From assembly GCA_947631615.1 (NCBI GenBank), contig CANRLX010000023.1:1-35009 (forward strand): a DNA stretch of 35,009 bases, read 5' to 3'. This DNA comes from an uncultured Acetatifactor sp. (lineage in GTDB: Bacteria; Bacillota; Clostridia; Lachnospirales; Lachnospiraceae). The notes beneath the pieces were generated by a model that had not been told where the DNA came from, ran no database searches, and worked only from the letters and a program-made list of their open reading frames with translations. Made by a program: the position numbers and the translations under genes. This document shows, piece after piece, positions 1 through 7,479 of the stretch. How positions within the stretch are numbered: position 1 is the stretch's first letter; each line of letters starts with the position of its first letter.

Positions 1-1
1 G

Positions 2-214
2 CCGATGCACATGCAGCCGATCTACCGGATGAACCCGTTTGTGACCAGGGATGGTAACGGCCGGGCGAGGAGCAACGCATACATAGACGAGGGCGCCATC
101 GCGGATGTGGGTGCGGACATCTTCCGGCGCGGGCTGTGCCTTCCCAGCGACAACAAGATGACCCCCGAGCAGCAGGACAGAGTGATCGAGATCATCAGGG
201 AGTGTTTTGATTGA
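2..214 (+). CDS. DegT/DnrJ/EryC1-type sugar aminotransferase, C-terminal part
   Basis: This is the last 70 or so codons of a gene that begins left of the window. The C-terminal pattern (MQPIYRMNP near the start of the fragment, then RGLCLPSDNKMTPEQQDRV) is the ending usual for PLP-dependent nucleotide-sugar aminotransferases of the PglE/WbpE type, where GLCLPSG is followed by a final helix. Such enzymes place an amino group on a 4-keto or 3-keto UDP-sugar in the cytoplasm. The catalytic lysine lies outside the window, so activity cannot be judged. The stop overlaps the TTG start of the next gene by four bases. With the PglC-like transferase that follows, this fits a bacillosamine-like (di-N-acetylated) priming sugar, but that is inference. 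Confidence 0.8.
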   Translation, partial: PMHMQPIYRMNPFVTRDGNGRARSNAYIDEGAIADVGADIFRRGLCLPSDNKMTPEQQDRVIEIIRECFD

Positions 215-915
215 CGGAGACAGCGGTACATACCAAACACAAGCCATATGGGCCCTATGAGAAGTACTTCAAACGTCCGCTGGATGTGGTATGCGCCTTG
301 TTGGCGATGGTCGTGTTCTGCTGGCTGTATGCTCTCGTGGCGCTGTTGGTGCGCATAAAGCTAGGAAAACCGGTACTGTTCACACAGATGCGTCCTGGGA
401 AGGATGAGAAGATCTTTAAGCTCTATAAGTTCCGAACGATGACTGACGAACGTGGCGCAAACGGCGAACTGTTGCCGGACGAGGTGCGTCTGACGAAGTT
501 TGGAAAGTGGCTGAGGGCTACCAGTCTGGACGAGCTGCCGGAAGCATTCAACATCCTGAAGGGCGACATGAGCGTGGTAGGGCCAAGGCCGCTGCTAGTG
601 GATTATTTGGCATACTACACAGAAGAAGAGCGGCATCGCCATGACGTGAGACCGGGGTTGACGGGACTGGCACAGGTGCACGGAAGGAATGCGATAGGCT
701 GGAAAGAACGATTCCGTTTCGATGTCGAGTATGCTAGCCATATCACTTTGCTATTTGATATAAAGGTATGCCTTCTGACCGTGAAAAAAGTGCTTTCCAG
801 TCAGGATGTTATTGCGCCGGGAATGCCAAACACGATCTTGCCCCTTGCTGAAGAGTACAGGCTGGCGGCGGAAAAAGCTGGACAAGAGGGAACTGTTGTC
901 GAGCAGATCAAGTGA
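211..915 (+). CDS. Polyprenyl-phosphate sugar-1-phosphate transferase (PglC/WcaJ-type priming transferase)
   Basis: The 234-residue protein should start repeat-unit synthesis by moving a sugar-1-phosphate from a UDP-sugar onto undecaprenyl phosphate at the inner membrane face. It is the short, PglC-sized form, with one N-terminal hydrophobic segment (about residues 27-48) after the KRPLDV motif, then KLYKFRTM (70-77), the catalytic Asp-Glu pair in SLDELP (D107, E108), VGPRP (124-128) and RPGLTGLAQVHGRN (147-160). The start is TTG, overlapping the preceding stop, with translation probably coupled. PglC-like enzymes often use UDP-diNAc-bacillosamine, and the aminotransferase just upstream supports an amino-sugar substrate, but the exact sugar cannot be read from the sequence. 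Confidence 0.93.
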   Translation: MTETAVHTKHKPYGPYEKYFKRPLDVVCALLAMVVFCWLYALVALLVRIKLGKPVLFTQMRPGKDEKIFKLYKFRTMTDERGANGELLPDEVRLTKFGKWLRATSLDELPEAFNILKGDMSVVGPRPLLVDYLAYYTEEERHRHDVRPGLTGLAQVHGRNAIGWKERFRFDVEYASHITLLFDIKVCLLTVKKVLSSQDVIAPGMPNTILPLAEEYRLAAEKAGQEGTVVEQIK

Positions 916-953
916 TCGATCAGTCACAAGGACAAAGTGATGGAGGAGCGGAA

Positions 954-1547
954 ATGATTTTAAAGGGGAATAAGGTCACGCTGAGAGCAGTGGAAGAGGA
1001 AGACCAGGAACTGCTTAGAACATTGATCAATGATCCGAAGATCGAAAGAACGGTAGTAGGAAAGAGCTTTCCGGTGTCCTCATATCAGCAGAGGAAGTGG
1101 TTTGAGGCCCATGGAGGATCAAACAATGATCTGCTTCGTCTGGTCATTGAGACCGAAAAGGACGGGGCGGTAGGAATGGTCTGTATGGGTGAGTTTGACT
1201 GGATTAACCGGGTGGCCCATCGGACTGACATTAAGATCCTGCCGTCGAAGGTGACGGACAGTGGTGTCGCTATTGACGCTATGACCACGCTGTTCCGGTA
1301 TGCTTTTGATGAGCTGAATCTGAATCGTATAGAGGGCGGCGTACTGGATTATAACGAGCAGGCGATCGCAATGAACAAATTGTTGGGGTACGAGTTTGAG
1401 GGTGTGCAGCGGCAGGCGGTATACAAGAACGGGAAGTATCATGACCTGATCCTGCTGTCCATGCTGAAGGAGGATTTTCGGGAAGGGGCCAGAAAGGTAA
1501 GAAGGCGGGAACAGAAGGAACGGGAACATGGCGGAGATCGGAAGTGA
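954..1547 (+). CDS. GNAT-family N-acetyltransferase (RimJ/RimL-like)
   Basis: The protein is 197 residues from the ATG at 954, chosen because GGAGGA lies 6 bases upstream. A GTG at 912 would overlap the previous stop but has no ribosome site of its own. The N-terminus (KVTLRAVEEEDQELL) and the later NLNRIEGGVLDYNEQAIAMN followed by a KLLGYEFEG segment are the usual beta-strand and acetyl-CoA-binding pattern of RimJ/RimL-type GNATs. In comparable loci such enzymes N-acetylate a 4-amino UDP-sugar (PseH is a GNAT of this kind), so acetylation of the product of the upstream aminotransferase is a reasonable guess. The C-terminal tail is very basic (KVRRREQKEREHGGDRK) and overlaps the next gene. 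Confidence 0.85.
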   Translation: MILKGNKVTLRAVEEEDQELLRTLINDPKIERTVVGKSFPVSSYQQRKWFEAHGGSNNDLLRLVIETEKDGAVGMVCMGEFDWINRVAHRTDIKILPSKVTDSGVAIDAMTTLFRYAFDELNLNRIEGGVLDYNEQAIAMNKLLGYEFEGVQRQAVYKNGKYHDLILLSMLKEDFREGARKVRRREQKEREHGGDRK

Positions 1548-2559
1548 GTTCTGGGCGCCCGATGTCCGGAGAAAAACGCAGGTTTTCCTGTCGGGCAGGA
1601 CCGCGCTGGACTTTATCATCCGGGACATATTGGCGCAGGAGAAAGTCCAGAGGGCACTGCTGCCGTCGTATTGCTGCCATACGATGATAGAACCGTTTTT
1701 GCGAAACGGACTGGCTGTGCGGTTTTACGATGTTTTTCCCAATGAAAAGGGGCTGACCGGCGCTCTGCCGGATGCTCGTGACGGCGAGGTGCTGCTGGTC
1801 ATGAGCTACTTTGGCTACAGCTGCCTTCAGGACCTTTATCTGGAGGATATGCGACGGTGGAAGTGGGTCATCGAGGACCGGACACATAGCTGGCTGAGCA
1901 GTGATAAGCCGATGGGCGCAGACTATGAGTTTGTCAGCTATCGGAAATGGACGGGCTTATCCGGCGTAGCGTCAGCACATAAGCGGAAGGGCGCTTTTAC
2001 CATACGACCGGAGTTGAGGTATAACGAACCATTTGTGAGACTCCGGCGCAGTGCTCGTGAGTGCAAGGCTCGGTATCTGGCGGACGGGACCGGGGGCAAG
2101 ACCCGGTATCTGGAACTGTTCTCCCAAGCGGAGGAACTGTTGGACCGGGAGTACCGGGACTGCCAGCCGACATTGGAGGATTTACAGGCGCTGCTGGACC
2201 TAGATGTGGAGCGTATCAGAGCGCAGCGTGGGCATAACGCCAGGCTCTTGGTGCAGGAACTCAGAGATATTCCGGGACTTGATTTGGTGTTTCCCGAGCC
2301 AGGGGAAGGGGATGCTCCGCTGTGTGTGCCCGTGCTGGTGGAGGAGAGCAAGCGGGATGCGCTGCGCAAGCAACTGATCGGGGCGGATATCTATTGCCCG
2401 GTGCACTGGCCTTTGTCAGAGCTGCACGAGGGTATCAGCGTCCGAGGGAAAGAGATCTACGGACGGGAGCTGAGCCTGATCTGTGACCAGCGGTATGAAG
2501 AAGAGGATATGGCTCGTGAATGCAAAGTTATCCGAGACTTTTTTGAGAGGAATGAGTAG
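1528..2559 (+). CDS. PLP-dependent fold-I aminotransferase-like protein (DegT-related)
   Basis: The 343-residue protein has the order of DegT/DnrJ enzymes: a cofactor-loop region near ALLPSYCCHTM, the Asp of VIEDRTHSW (D117) expected to contact the pyridine nitrogen, and a lysine 23 residues on (K140 in SYRKWTGLSG) where the PLP Schiff-base lysine should lie. The C-terminal half (ADIYCPVHWPLS and LICDQRYEEEDM) matches the small domain. The sequence around the lysine is atypical for sugar aminotransferases. It overlaps the GNAT gene by 20 bases and is followed at once by the two FemAB-like genes. It may supply an amino-acid or amino-sugar substrate for those acyltransferases, which is inference. 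A non-catalytic homologue is possible. Confidence 0.72.
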   Translation: MAEIGSEFWAPDVRRKTQVFLSGRTALDFIIRDILAQEKVQRALLPSYCCHTMIEPFLRNGLAVRFYDVFPNEKGLTGALPDARDGEVLLVMSYFGYSCLQDLYLEDMRRWKWVIEDRTHSWLSSDKPMGADYEFVSYRKWTGLSGVASAHKRKGAFTIRPELRYNEPFVRLRRSARECKARYLADGTGGKTRYLELFSQAEELLDREYRDCQPTLEDLQALLDLDVERIRAQRGHNARLLVQELRDIPGLDLVFPEPGEGDAPLCVPVLVEESKRDALRKQLIGADIYCPVHWPLSELHEGISVRGKEIYGRELSLICDQRYEEEDMARECKVIRDFFERNE

Positions 2560-3705
2560 ATGGCGCTGACAGTGTATGGCCTTGTGGACAGCGTCCGCTG
2601 GGATCAGATCATTCGGGCGTTTTTAGACTACGATGTCTATTGGTTGAGTGGATACGTCAAGGCGTTCCAGCTCCATGGCGATGGAGAGCCGATGCTGTTC
2701 TATTACGAGGATGATGCTGTACGCGGCGTCAACGTGGTGATGAAGCGGGATGTAGCCAAGGACCCGCATTTCGCTGGAAAACTGCCGGAGGATACATACT
2801 ATGACTTTTCCACGCCATACGGCTATGGCGGCTGGCTGATCGAGGGCGAAGGGGACACGGCAGAGCTGTTTTCTGCCTACGAGAAGTGGTGTGTCAAGCA
2901 CCGGATCGTCAGCGAGTTCGTGCGGTTCCACCCGGTGCTGGGCAATCATGAAAGATCGGCTGAGGCGTACAATGTGGTTCCCCTTGGCGGGACCATAGCG
3001 ATAGACCTGAGCTCTCCGGAAACGATCTGGGCCAATTTTACAAGCAGCAATAGAAACATGATACGGAAAGCGGAGAAAAACGGCGTAAAGATTTATTCGG
3101 GAAGATCAGAAGAACTTTTTGCCGGCTTTTCTCGGGTATATAAGGAGACGATGGACCGGGACAGCGCCATTAAATATTACTATTTCGGTTCGGAGTTTTA
3201 TCAAAGCATCTGCAACGATCTGGCGGAGAATGCGGAAGTTTTTTATGCGCTGGATAGTCAGGGAGAAATGATCGCGGCCTCGATCATGATGCAGGCGAAC
3301 GGAAGAATGAATTATCATCTGTCTGGGGTGAAGACAGCATACAGGAAATTAGCTCCGACAAATCTTCTTCTGTATAAGGCAGCGCTTTGGGGCTGCGCCA
3401 ACGGCTGCAAAACGCTGCATCTTGGTGGCGGCCTTGGTTCGGCGGAGGATGACCTGTATAAGTTCAAGGAATCGTTTTATCGCCAGGAGCCGTGCCGGTT
3501 CCATATAGGACGAAAGGTCTTTGATACGCCAAGATATAACGACTTGATGACAATGAGAGAAGAGGATGATCCGATGATCAGAGACACTGCTTTCTTCCCC
3601 GCGTACAGGGCCGGGGGGGGGTATGACCTAACAACTGAATATTATATTCTCGCTGCAATATGGACCCCGCTGTACGCTGCATCTTCATATATGGAGGTGC
3701 GGTAA
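2560..3705 (+). CDS. FemAB-like (BioF2/GNAT-fold) acyltransferase, first paralogue, with a G9 tract
   Basis: The 381-residue protein belongs to the FemAB-like, double-GNAT acyltransferase group, whose members transfer acyl or aminoacyl groups to amino groups on peptidoglycan precursors or surface sugars. Shared with the next gene are the N-terminal YDVYWLSGYVKAFQL, the FSTPYGYGG stretch, MIRKAEKNGVKI, TMDRDSAIKYYYFG, KTLHLGGGLG and FFPAYRAGG. The family domain appears to end at AYRAGG, which is encoded by a run of nine G (3613-3621). The 27-residue tail after it has no counterpart in the paralogue. One G more or fewer would stop translation within about 11 bases of the tract. The ATG directly follows the TAG of the previous gene. 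Confidence 0.85.
   Translation: MALTVYGLVDSVRWDQIIRAFLDYDVYWLSGYVKAFQLHGDGEPMLFYYEDDAVRGVNVVMKRDVAKDPHFAGKLPEDTYYDFSTPYGYGGWLIEGEGDTAELFSAYEKWCVKHRIVSEFVRFHPVLGNHERSAEAYNVVPLGGTIAIDLSSPETIWANFTSSNRNMIRKAEKNGVKIYSGRSEELFAGFSRVYKETMDRDSAIKYYYFGSEFYQSICNDLAENAEVFYALDSQGEMIAASIMMQANGRMNYHLSGVKTAYRKLAPTNLLLYKAALWGCANGCKTLHLGGGLGSAEDDLYKFKESFYRQEPCRFHIGRKVFDTPRYNDLMTMREEDDPMIRDTAFFPAYRAGGGYDLTTEYYILAAIWTPLYAASSYMEVR
3613..3621 (+). repeat. G9 homopolymer inside the first FemAB-like gene
   Basis: Nine consecutive G are read as three Gly codons directly after AYRA. In the present register translation continues to 3705. Loss of one G would give a TAA at 3629-3631, and gain of one would give a TGA at 3624-3626. 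Either change removes the 27-residue tail and ends translation about 80 bases before the GTG of the next gene, which may weaken coupling. Tracts of this length are known hot spots for slipped-strand mispairing. Confidence 0.85.
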
Positions 3706-3706
3706 A

Positions 3707-4813
3707 GTGGCGATATATGAAATACATATTGACAATGTCAAACAATGGGACAATGCAGTCAGAGAATGCCCAAAATACGATGTGTTCTATCTTTCAGGTT
3801 ATCTGAGAGCTTTCCAGCTCCAGGGCAGCGGTGAACCAATACTGATCGTATACACTGATGAGAATGATCGCGCCATCAACGCTGTTTTCAAACGCGATGT
3901 TGCCGATGATAAGCATTTTTCCGGAAAACTAGAAAAAGGAAAATATTTTGATATTTCCACACCCTATGGTTACGGCGGTTTTTTTGGAGAAATCACGGAT
4001 TTTGACAAACTGAACAGGGAGTGGAAGCAGTATTGCATTGAGCGTGGATATGTTTGTGAGTGCGTTCGATTTGAGCTTTTTGGAGAGTACAGAAGCTATT
4101 ACGGCGGCGAAGTGCTGACCAGAACCCACAACGTGGTCCGTGACCTTGAGATGCCGCTCGAAGAGATGTGGATGGACTTCAAGCAGAAGGTGCGGAAGAA
4201 TGTGAAACGCGCGGCACAGTACCAACTTGAGCTGATCCTTGATCCTGATGGGGCTTATCTGGATGATTTTCTCCGTATCTACAACAGCACGATGGATCGG
4301 AACCATGCAGAAGACGTGTACTATTTTGGCAGAGAGTTTTTCCAGACTCTGAACACCATGAAAGACAATATCATGTACTTTCATGTCGCTTATGAGGGAA
4401 AGATCATATCGACCGAATTGGTGATATACGGTTCAGAGAACTGTTATTCGTATCTCGGCGGAACAGACCGTGACTACTTTGAGATGCGGCCCAATGATTT
4501 TCTAAAGTACGAGATCATCAAGTGGGCGAAGGAGAAGGGCCTGAAAAGCTTTGTCCTGGGTGGCGGATATGGCGCGGACGACGGAATTTATGAGTACAAG
4601 AAAAACCTTGCTCCGCACGGTATCACAGATTTTTGGATCGGAAGAAGGGTTTTAGATCAGAGTAAATATGAAGAATTGATGGCAATGCGATCAACGGATG
4701 ATCCACTGATCGATAATACATCGTTCTTCCCCGCATACCGAGCGGGGGGGTACTTCTCACTGAAATGGGGCATGCGGCCCCCGATGCTTTTGCGGCATAG
4801 GAGGGCGGCATGA
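3707..4813 (+). CDS. FemAB-like (BioF2/GNAT-fold) acyltransferase, second paralogue, with a G7 tract
   Basis: The 368-residue protein is a tandem paralogue of the preceding one, matching it along its length (YDVFYLSGYLRAFQL, FKRDVADDKHFSGKL, STPYGYGG, TMDRNHAEDVYYFG, FVLGGGYG, FFPAYRAGG). It should be a cytoplasmic acyl- or aminoacyl-transferase acting on an amino sugar or lipid-linked precursor. The acyl donor is unknown. The GTG start is supported by GGAGGT 8 bases upstream, inside the end of the previous gene. At the same conserved AYRAGG site there is a run of seven G (4744-4750). The tail after it (YFSLKWGMRPP onward) differs from the first paralogue. The stop overlaps the ATG of the next gene. 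The two genes have diverged in codon use, so the duplication is not recent. Confidence 0.85.
   Translation: MAIYEIHIDNVKQWDNAVRECPKYDVFYLSGYLRAFQLQGSGEPILIVYTDENDRAINAVFKRDVADDKHFSGKLEKGKYFDISTPYGYGGFFGEITDFDKLNREWKQYCIERGYVCECVRFELFGEYRSYYGGEVLTRTHNVVRDLEMPLEEMWMDFKQKVRKNVKRAAQYQLELILDPDGAYLDDFLRIYNSTMDRNHAEDVYYFGREFFQTLNTMKDNIMYFHVAYEGKIISTELVIYGSENCYSYLGGTDRDYFEMRPNDFLKYEIIKWAKEKGLKSFVLGGGYGADDGIYEYKKNLAPHGITDFWIGRRVLDQSKYEELMAMRSTDDPLIDNTSFFPAYRAGGYFSLKWGMRPPMLLRHRRAA
4744..4750 (+). repeat. G7 homopolymer inside the second FemAB-like gene
   Basis: Seven G encode the end of an Ala codon and two Gly codons in AYRAGG, the same place as the G9 run in the upstream paralogue. Eight G would give a different tail ending at the TAG near 4798-4800. 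Six G would stop within about six codons. The run is shorter than typical hypervariable tracts, so variability here is less certain. Confidence 0.7.
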
Positions 4814-5475
4814 ACGGGAAAACACTTGGTGTATTTGGCGCAGGCGGGAGCGGGCGCGAGGTGAATATCATCGCCCGGAAGATCAATGCCATGGAACATC
4901 GCTGGGAGCGGATCGTATACATAGACGACAACGAGGAGATCAAGGAAGTCTTGGGTGTGCCCGCATATACCTTTGATGCTGCAAAGGCGCAGTTTGATGA
5001 GCTGGAGGTCTCTATTGCCATCGGGGAGCCGGCGGTACGTGAGCGGATCTATCAGAAGGTACAGGACAGCGGCATTCATCTGGCCACTCTGATCCACCCG
5101 GGGGTGTATATCGACGAAAGCTGCCGGATCGGTGAGGGCGTGACCATTTGTGAGGGAGTGACCATCACATCCTGTGTGTGCCTTGAGGATAACGTCTATG
5201 TCCAGCCCCATTCGGTCATAGGCCACGATATCCATATCGGCCGGCACACGATGGTCGGCGCGAATGTGGAAATCGGCGGTGCGGACCGGATAGGAGAGCG
5301 GGTGTTTATCGGTTTTCTGGCTGGGACGCTGCAAGGGCTGACGATCGGAGACGATGTGGAGATCTCCGCGGGGTCTCTTGTTTTTCGGGATATTGAGCCG
5401 GGGATGATCGTGATGGGCAACCCGGCGAGGGTCATAAGAAGGAATGAAGGCCGTGGTGTGTTCACCAGGCGGTGA
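4810..5475 (+). CDS. NeuD/PglD-type sugar O- or N-acetyltransferase
   Basis: The 221-residue protein has the two-part structure of the NeuD/PglD family. An N-terminal Rossmann-like nucleotide-sugar binding domain carries GVFGAGGSGRE (7-17) and YIDDNEE, and a left-handed beta-helix of hexapeptide repeats follows from about residue 95. The general-base histidine is expected at H139 in VIGHDIHIG, matching the catalytic His of PglD. The end, MGNPARVIRR, is the normal closing of this fold. It probably acetylates an amino or hydroxyl group on the UDP-sugar used by the PglC-like enzyme. The ATG overlaps the previous stop. Directly after it lies a displaced fragment of another hexapeptide acetyltransferase, which suggests a recombination join at the 3' end. 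Confidence 0.88.
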   Translation: MNGKTLGVFGAGGSGREVNIIARKINAMEHRWERIVYIDDNEEIKEVLGVPAYTFDAAKAQFDELEVSIAIGEPAVRERIYQKVQDSGIHLATLIHPGVYIDESCRIGEGVTICEGVTITSCVCLEDNVYVQPHSVIGHDIHIGRHTMVGANVEIGGADRIGERVFIGFLAGTLQGLTIGDDVEISAGSLVFRDIEPGMIVMGNPARVIRRNEGRGVFTRR

Positions 5476-5629
5476 AGTAGGACCCGGAGCAAAATTGTTT
5501 GACAAAATATATATCGCAGACGGCATAGCGAGAGGAGCGAATGCTATGGTAAACAAATCATTCCACGAAAAGGATATTGTTATTGCAGGTGTCCCGGCAA
5601 AGAAAGTTGGAATAAGGATAGGTATATAG
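5471..5629 (+). pseudogene. Remnant: C-terminal end of a serine-acetyltransferase-like (CysE/EpsC) gene
   Basis: About 50 codons read EVGPGAKLFDKIYIADGIA, then ANAMVNKSF and AGVPAKKVG, which is the last beta-helix turns and tail of CysE-type serine O-acetyltransferases. The N-terminal domain and active-site histidines are absent. The reading frame differs from the NeuD-like gene and is open back into it only by chance, so there is no credible start. I read this as a scar left when the neighbouring cassette replaced earlier DNA. Expression as a 61-residue peptide from an ATG at 5444 is possible but unlikely to be functional. Confidence 0.7.
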
Positions 5630-5821
5630 TGCGTATATAGTGAGCCTTATACTCGTGGGACCAAAGTGGAATTAGCGTGTGCACTGCTGTGGTTCTATCT
5701 AAAGGATATACTACAGCGCCGTATGGTTTTTTACCCCTGCCGAAGGATGGAGTGCGATCAGATAATAGGGATAAGTAAATCAAGGAATAATGATAAGTTA
5801 TACATTTAGGAGAATGAGATT
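5630..5821 (+). other. Intergenic stretch at the start of the AT-richer cassette
   Basis: This 192-base gap lies between the acetyltransferase remnant and the LicD gene, in an operon where most genes touch. I see no convincing terminator or complete promoter in it. The only clear element is the ribosome site TTAGGAGAATGAG just before the LicD start. The base composition is more AT-rich than upstream. Confidence 0.5.
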
Positions 5822-6706
5822 TTGAGTGACAGATATATAATAACAGACGATGAACTCAAGAAACTCCAAAATAAGAATCTAGAGATTTCTAAGTACATAT
5901 TTATGTTTTGCAAAGAGCATAATATCAAGGCTTTTCTTTTTGCTGGATCACTGCTGGGTGCTGTCCGACATAAGGGGTTCATTCCTTGGGATGACGATAT
6001 AGACATTGCCATGCTTCAGCCGGATTTTGAAAAGCTGGTCAAATTGTGGCCGAAATATGCCGATACAGAAAAATATGTTCTGACCATGCAGTCAAAAGAA
6101 TACAACGACCACACGTTGTCATCAAAAATACGTGATGTTAGAACGACTTTTATCACAGTCGATACAAAAGGTTTAGATGTCGTTCAGGGATTGGGCATAG
6201 ATATAGGGGGATTCAATGCATGTCCGAGGACCCGCGTGGGCGATGTATGGCAGATATTTTGGGCATGTATAGCCTCACTATTTAAGGCGGGAAGGCCGCC
6301 TGCGAGACAAAAGAAAGTCGTGTTGATGATGAGTAAACTTGCTTATTCTATCTTCAGAACTGACAAAAGCAGGTATCCAATTTGGAATTTTGCGCAAAGG
6401 ATCGCGACTTCATATGATAAGAAGTACGATAAGGCCGAATACGTAAGGGAACTCTCTATGTTCCCATATATACTATGGCGCTATCCTAAGCGATGGTTTG
6501 AAGAAATTGAGTATGTACCTTTTGAAGATACGAAATTTCCTATTCCTGTTGGCGCGACAGAATATTTAAAGAAGAGATATGGAAACTATATGGAATTTCC
6601 ACCGGAAGAGGAAAGGCATCCAGAGCACCGTGTCTTTTTTATGGATCTTGATAGGCCATACAAGGAGTATAGAGGAATAAAATATTATACAGAGGAAAAA
6701 CGCTGA
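5822..6706 (+). CDS. LicD-family phosphotransferase
   Basis: The 294-residue protein shows the LicD signature at residues 42-62: GSLLGAVRHKGFIPWDDDID, with the metal-binding acidic cluster. LicD proteins are cytoplasmic nucleotidyltransferase-fold enzymes that transfer a phospho-group such as phosphocholine or another phospho-alcohol from a CDP-activated donor to a glycan. The IspD-like cytidylyltransferase directly downstream would provide a CDP-linked donor, so this protein probably adds a phospho-alditol or a similar group. The start is TTG with AGGAG 9 bases upstream. The ATG at 5814 is followed by an immediate stop. The gene is noticeably more AT-rich than the genes upstream, consistent with a separately acquired cassette. 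Confidence 0.9.
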   Translation: MSDRYIITDDELKKLQNKNLEISKYIFMFCKEHNIKAFLFAGSLLGAVRHKGFIPWDDDIDIAMLQPDFEKLVKLWPKYADTEKYVLTMQSKEYNDHTLSSKIRDVRTTFITVDTKGLDVVQGLGIDIGGFNACPRTRVGDVWQIFWACIASLFKAGRPPARQKKVVLMMSKLAYSIFRTDKSRYPIWNFAQRIATSYDKKYDKAEYVRELSMFPYILWRYPKRWFEEIEYVPFEDTKFPIPVGATEYLKKRYGNYMEFPPEEERHPEHRVFFMDLDRPYKEYRGIKYYTEEKR

Positions 6707-6756
6707 TCTGTCTATTTAGAGCTTTTTGATAATCATTTACATTTAGGAGGAGCTTG

Positions 6757-7473
6757 ATGTCGAACATTGCTCTTATCATAGCAGGCGGTTTTGGAAATAG
6801 AATGGGGCAAGATATCCCAAAGCAGTTCCTGACAGTAGATGAACGTCCTGTGATTGTATATACGATGGAAGCTTTTCAGCGCCATCCTGAAATAGATTCG
6901 ATCGCAGTGGTCTGCATTGAGGGGTGGGAACAGGTACTTTGGGCGTATGCAAAACAGTTTAATATAGACAAACTGCAATTCGTTTTTCACGGTGGAAAAA
7001 ATGGACAGGATTCTATCCGTAACGGCATATATGGGCTGGAGGAGCATTTTCTTTCAGATGATATCGTCCTTATTCACGATGCGATTCGGCCGATGGTCTC
7101 GGCGGAGATCATATCTGACTGTATCAGAGTCGCTACACAATTCGGAAACGCAATAACTGTTATTCCCTGTGCGGAAGCCATGATGCAGACCGAAGATGGA
7201 AAAGTATCGACCGGAAGCTATCCGAGGGATAAGTTGATGCGTACGCAGACGCCGCAAGGATTTCGTCTTGGCAAGATCGCTCAGCTGCATAGATGGGCCC
7301 TGGAAAAAGGTATTACCAATTCAGTGGCTTCGTGCACTCTTATGATCGAAATGGGAGAGCAGGTATTTTTTTCGCCAGGCTCAGAGAAAAATATCAAGTT
7401 AACAACGGTAGAGGACATAGATATATTTAAGGCTTTGTTGAAAGCGCAGCGTCCGGATTGGCTGAGGGGCTGA
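6757..7473 (+). CDS. IspD/TarI-like cytidylyltransferase
   Basis: The 238-residue protein belongs to the IspD/TarI group, which joins CTP to a polyol or sugar phosphate. Evidence is the nucleotide-binding AGGFGNRMG (9-17) followed by the conserved lysine in IPKQF (K22), IHDAIRPMVS, and the later TQTPQGFRL and VEDIDIFKA segments. The ATG at 6757 has TAGGAGG 6 bases upstream. Because it sits between a LicD gene and an SDR gene, rather than with other isoprenoid genes, I read it as making a CDP-alditol for the polysaccharide, comparable with the Abp1/Mnp1/TarI enzymes of teichoic acid and pneumococcal capsule loci. The actual polyol is not readable. A methylerythritol role is less likely in this context. 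Confidence 0.87.
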   Translation: MSNIALIIAGGFGNRMGQDIPKQFLTVDERPVIVYTMEAFQRHPEIDSIAVVCIEGWEQVLWAYAKQFNIDKLQFVFHGGKNGQDSIRNGIYGLEEHFLSDDIVLIHDAIRPMVSAEIISDCIRVATQFGNAITVIPCAEAMMQTEDGKVSTGSYPRDKLMRTQTPQGFRLGKIAQLHRWALEKGITNSVASCTLMIEMGEQVFFSPGSEKNIKLTTVEDIDIFKALLKAQRPDWLRG

Positions 7474-7479
7474 AAGGCT

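Noticed and set aside
4657..5556. A 299-codon minus-strand frame over the NeuD-like gene, and a 432-codon one at 30889-32187 over the LuxC-like gene
   Set aside because: Both mirror well-supported + strand genes and have His/Arg/Pro-rich compositions with no recognisable domains.
6757..7473. Assigning the IspD-like gene to isoprenoid synthesis
   Set aside because: The LicD gene before it and the SDR after it, in an AT-rich glycan cassette, point to a CDP-alditol role. The family is shared, so the isoprenoid role is only less likely, not excluded.
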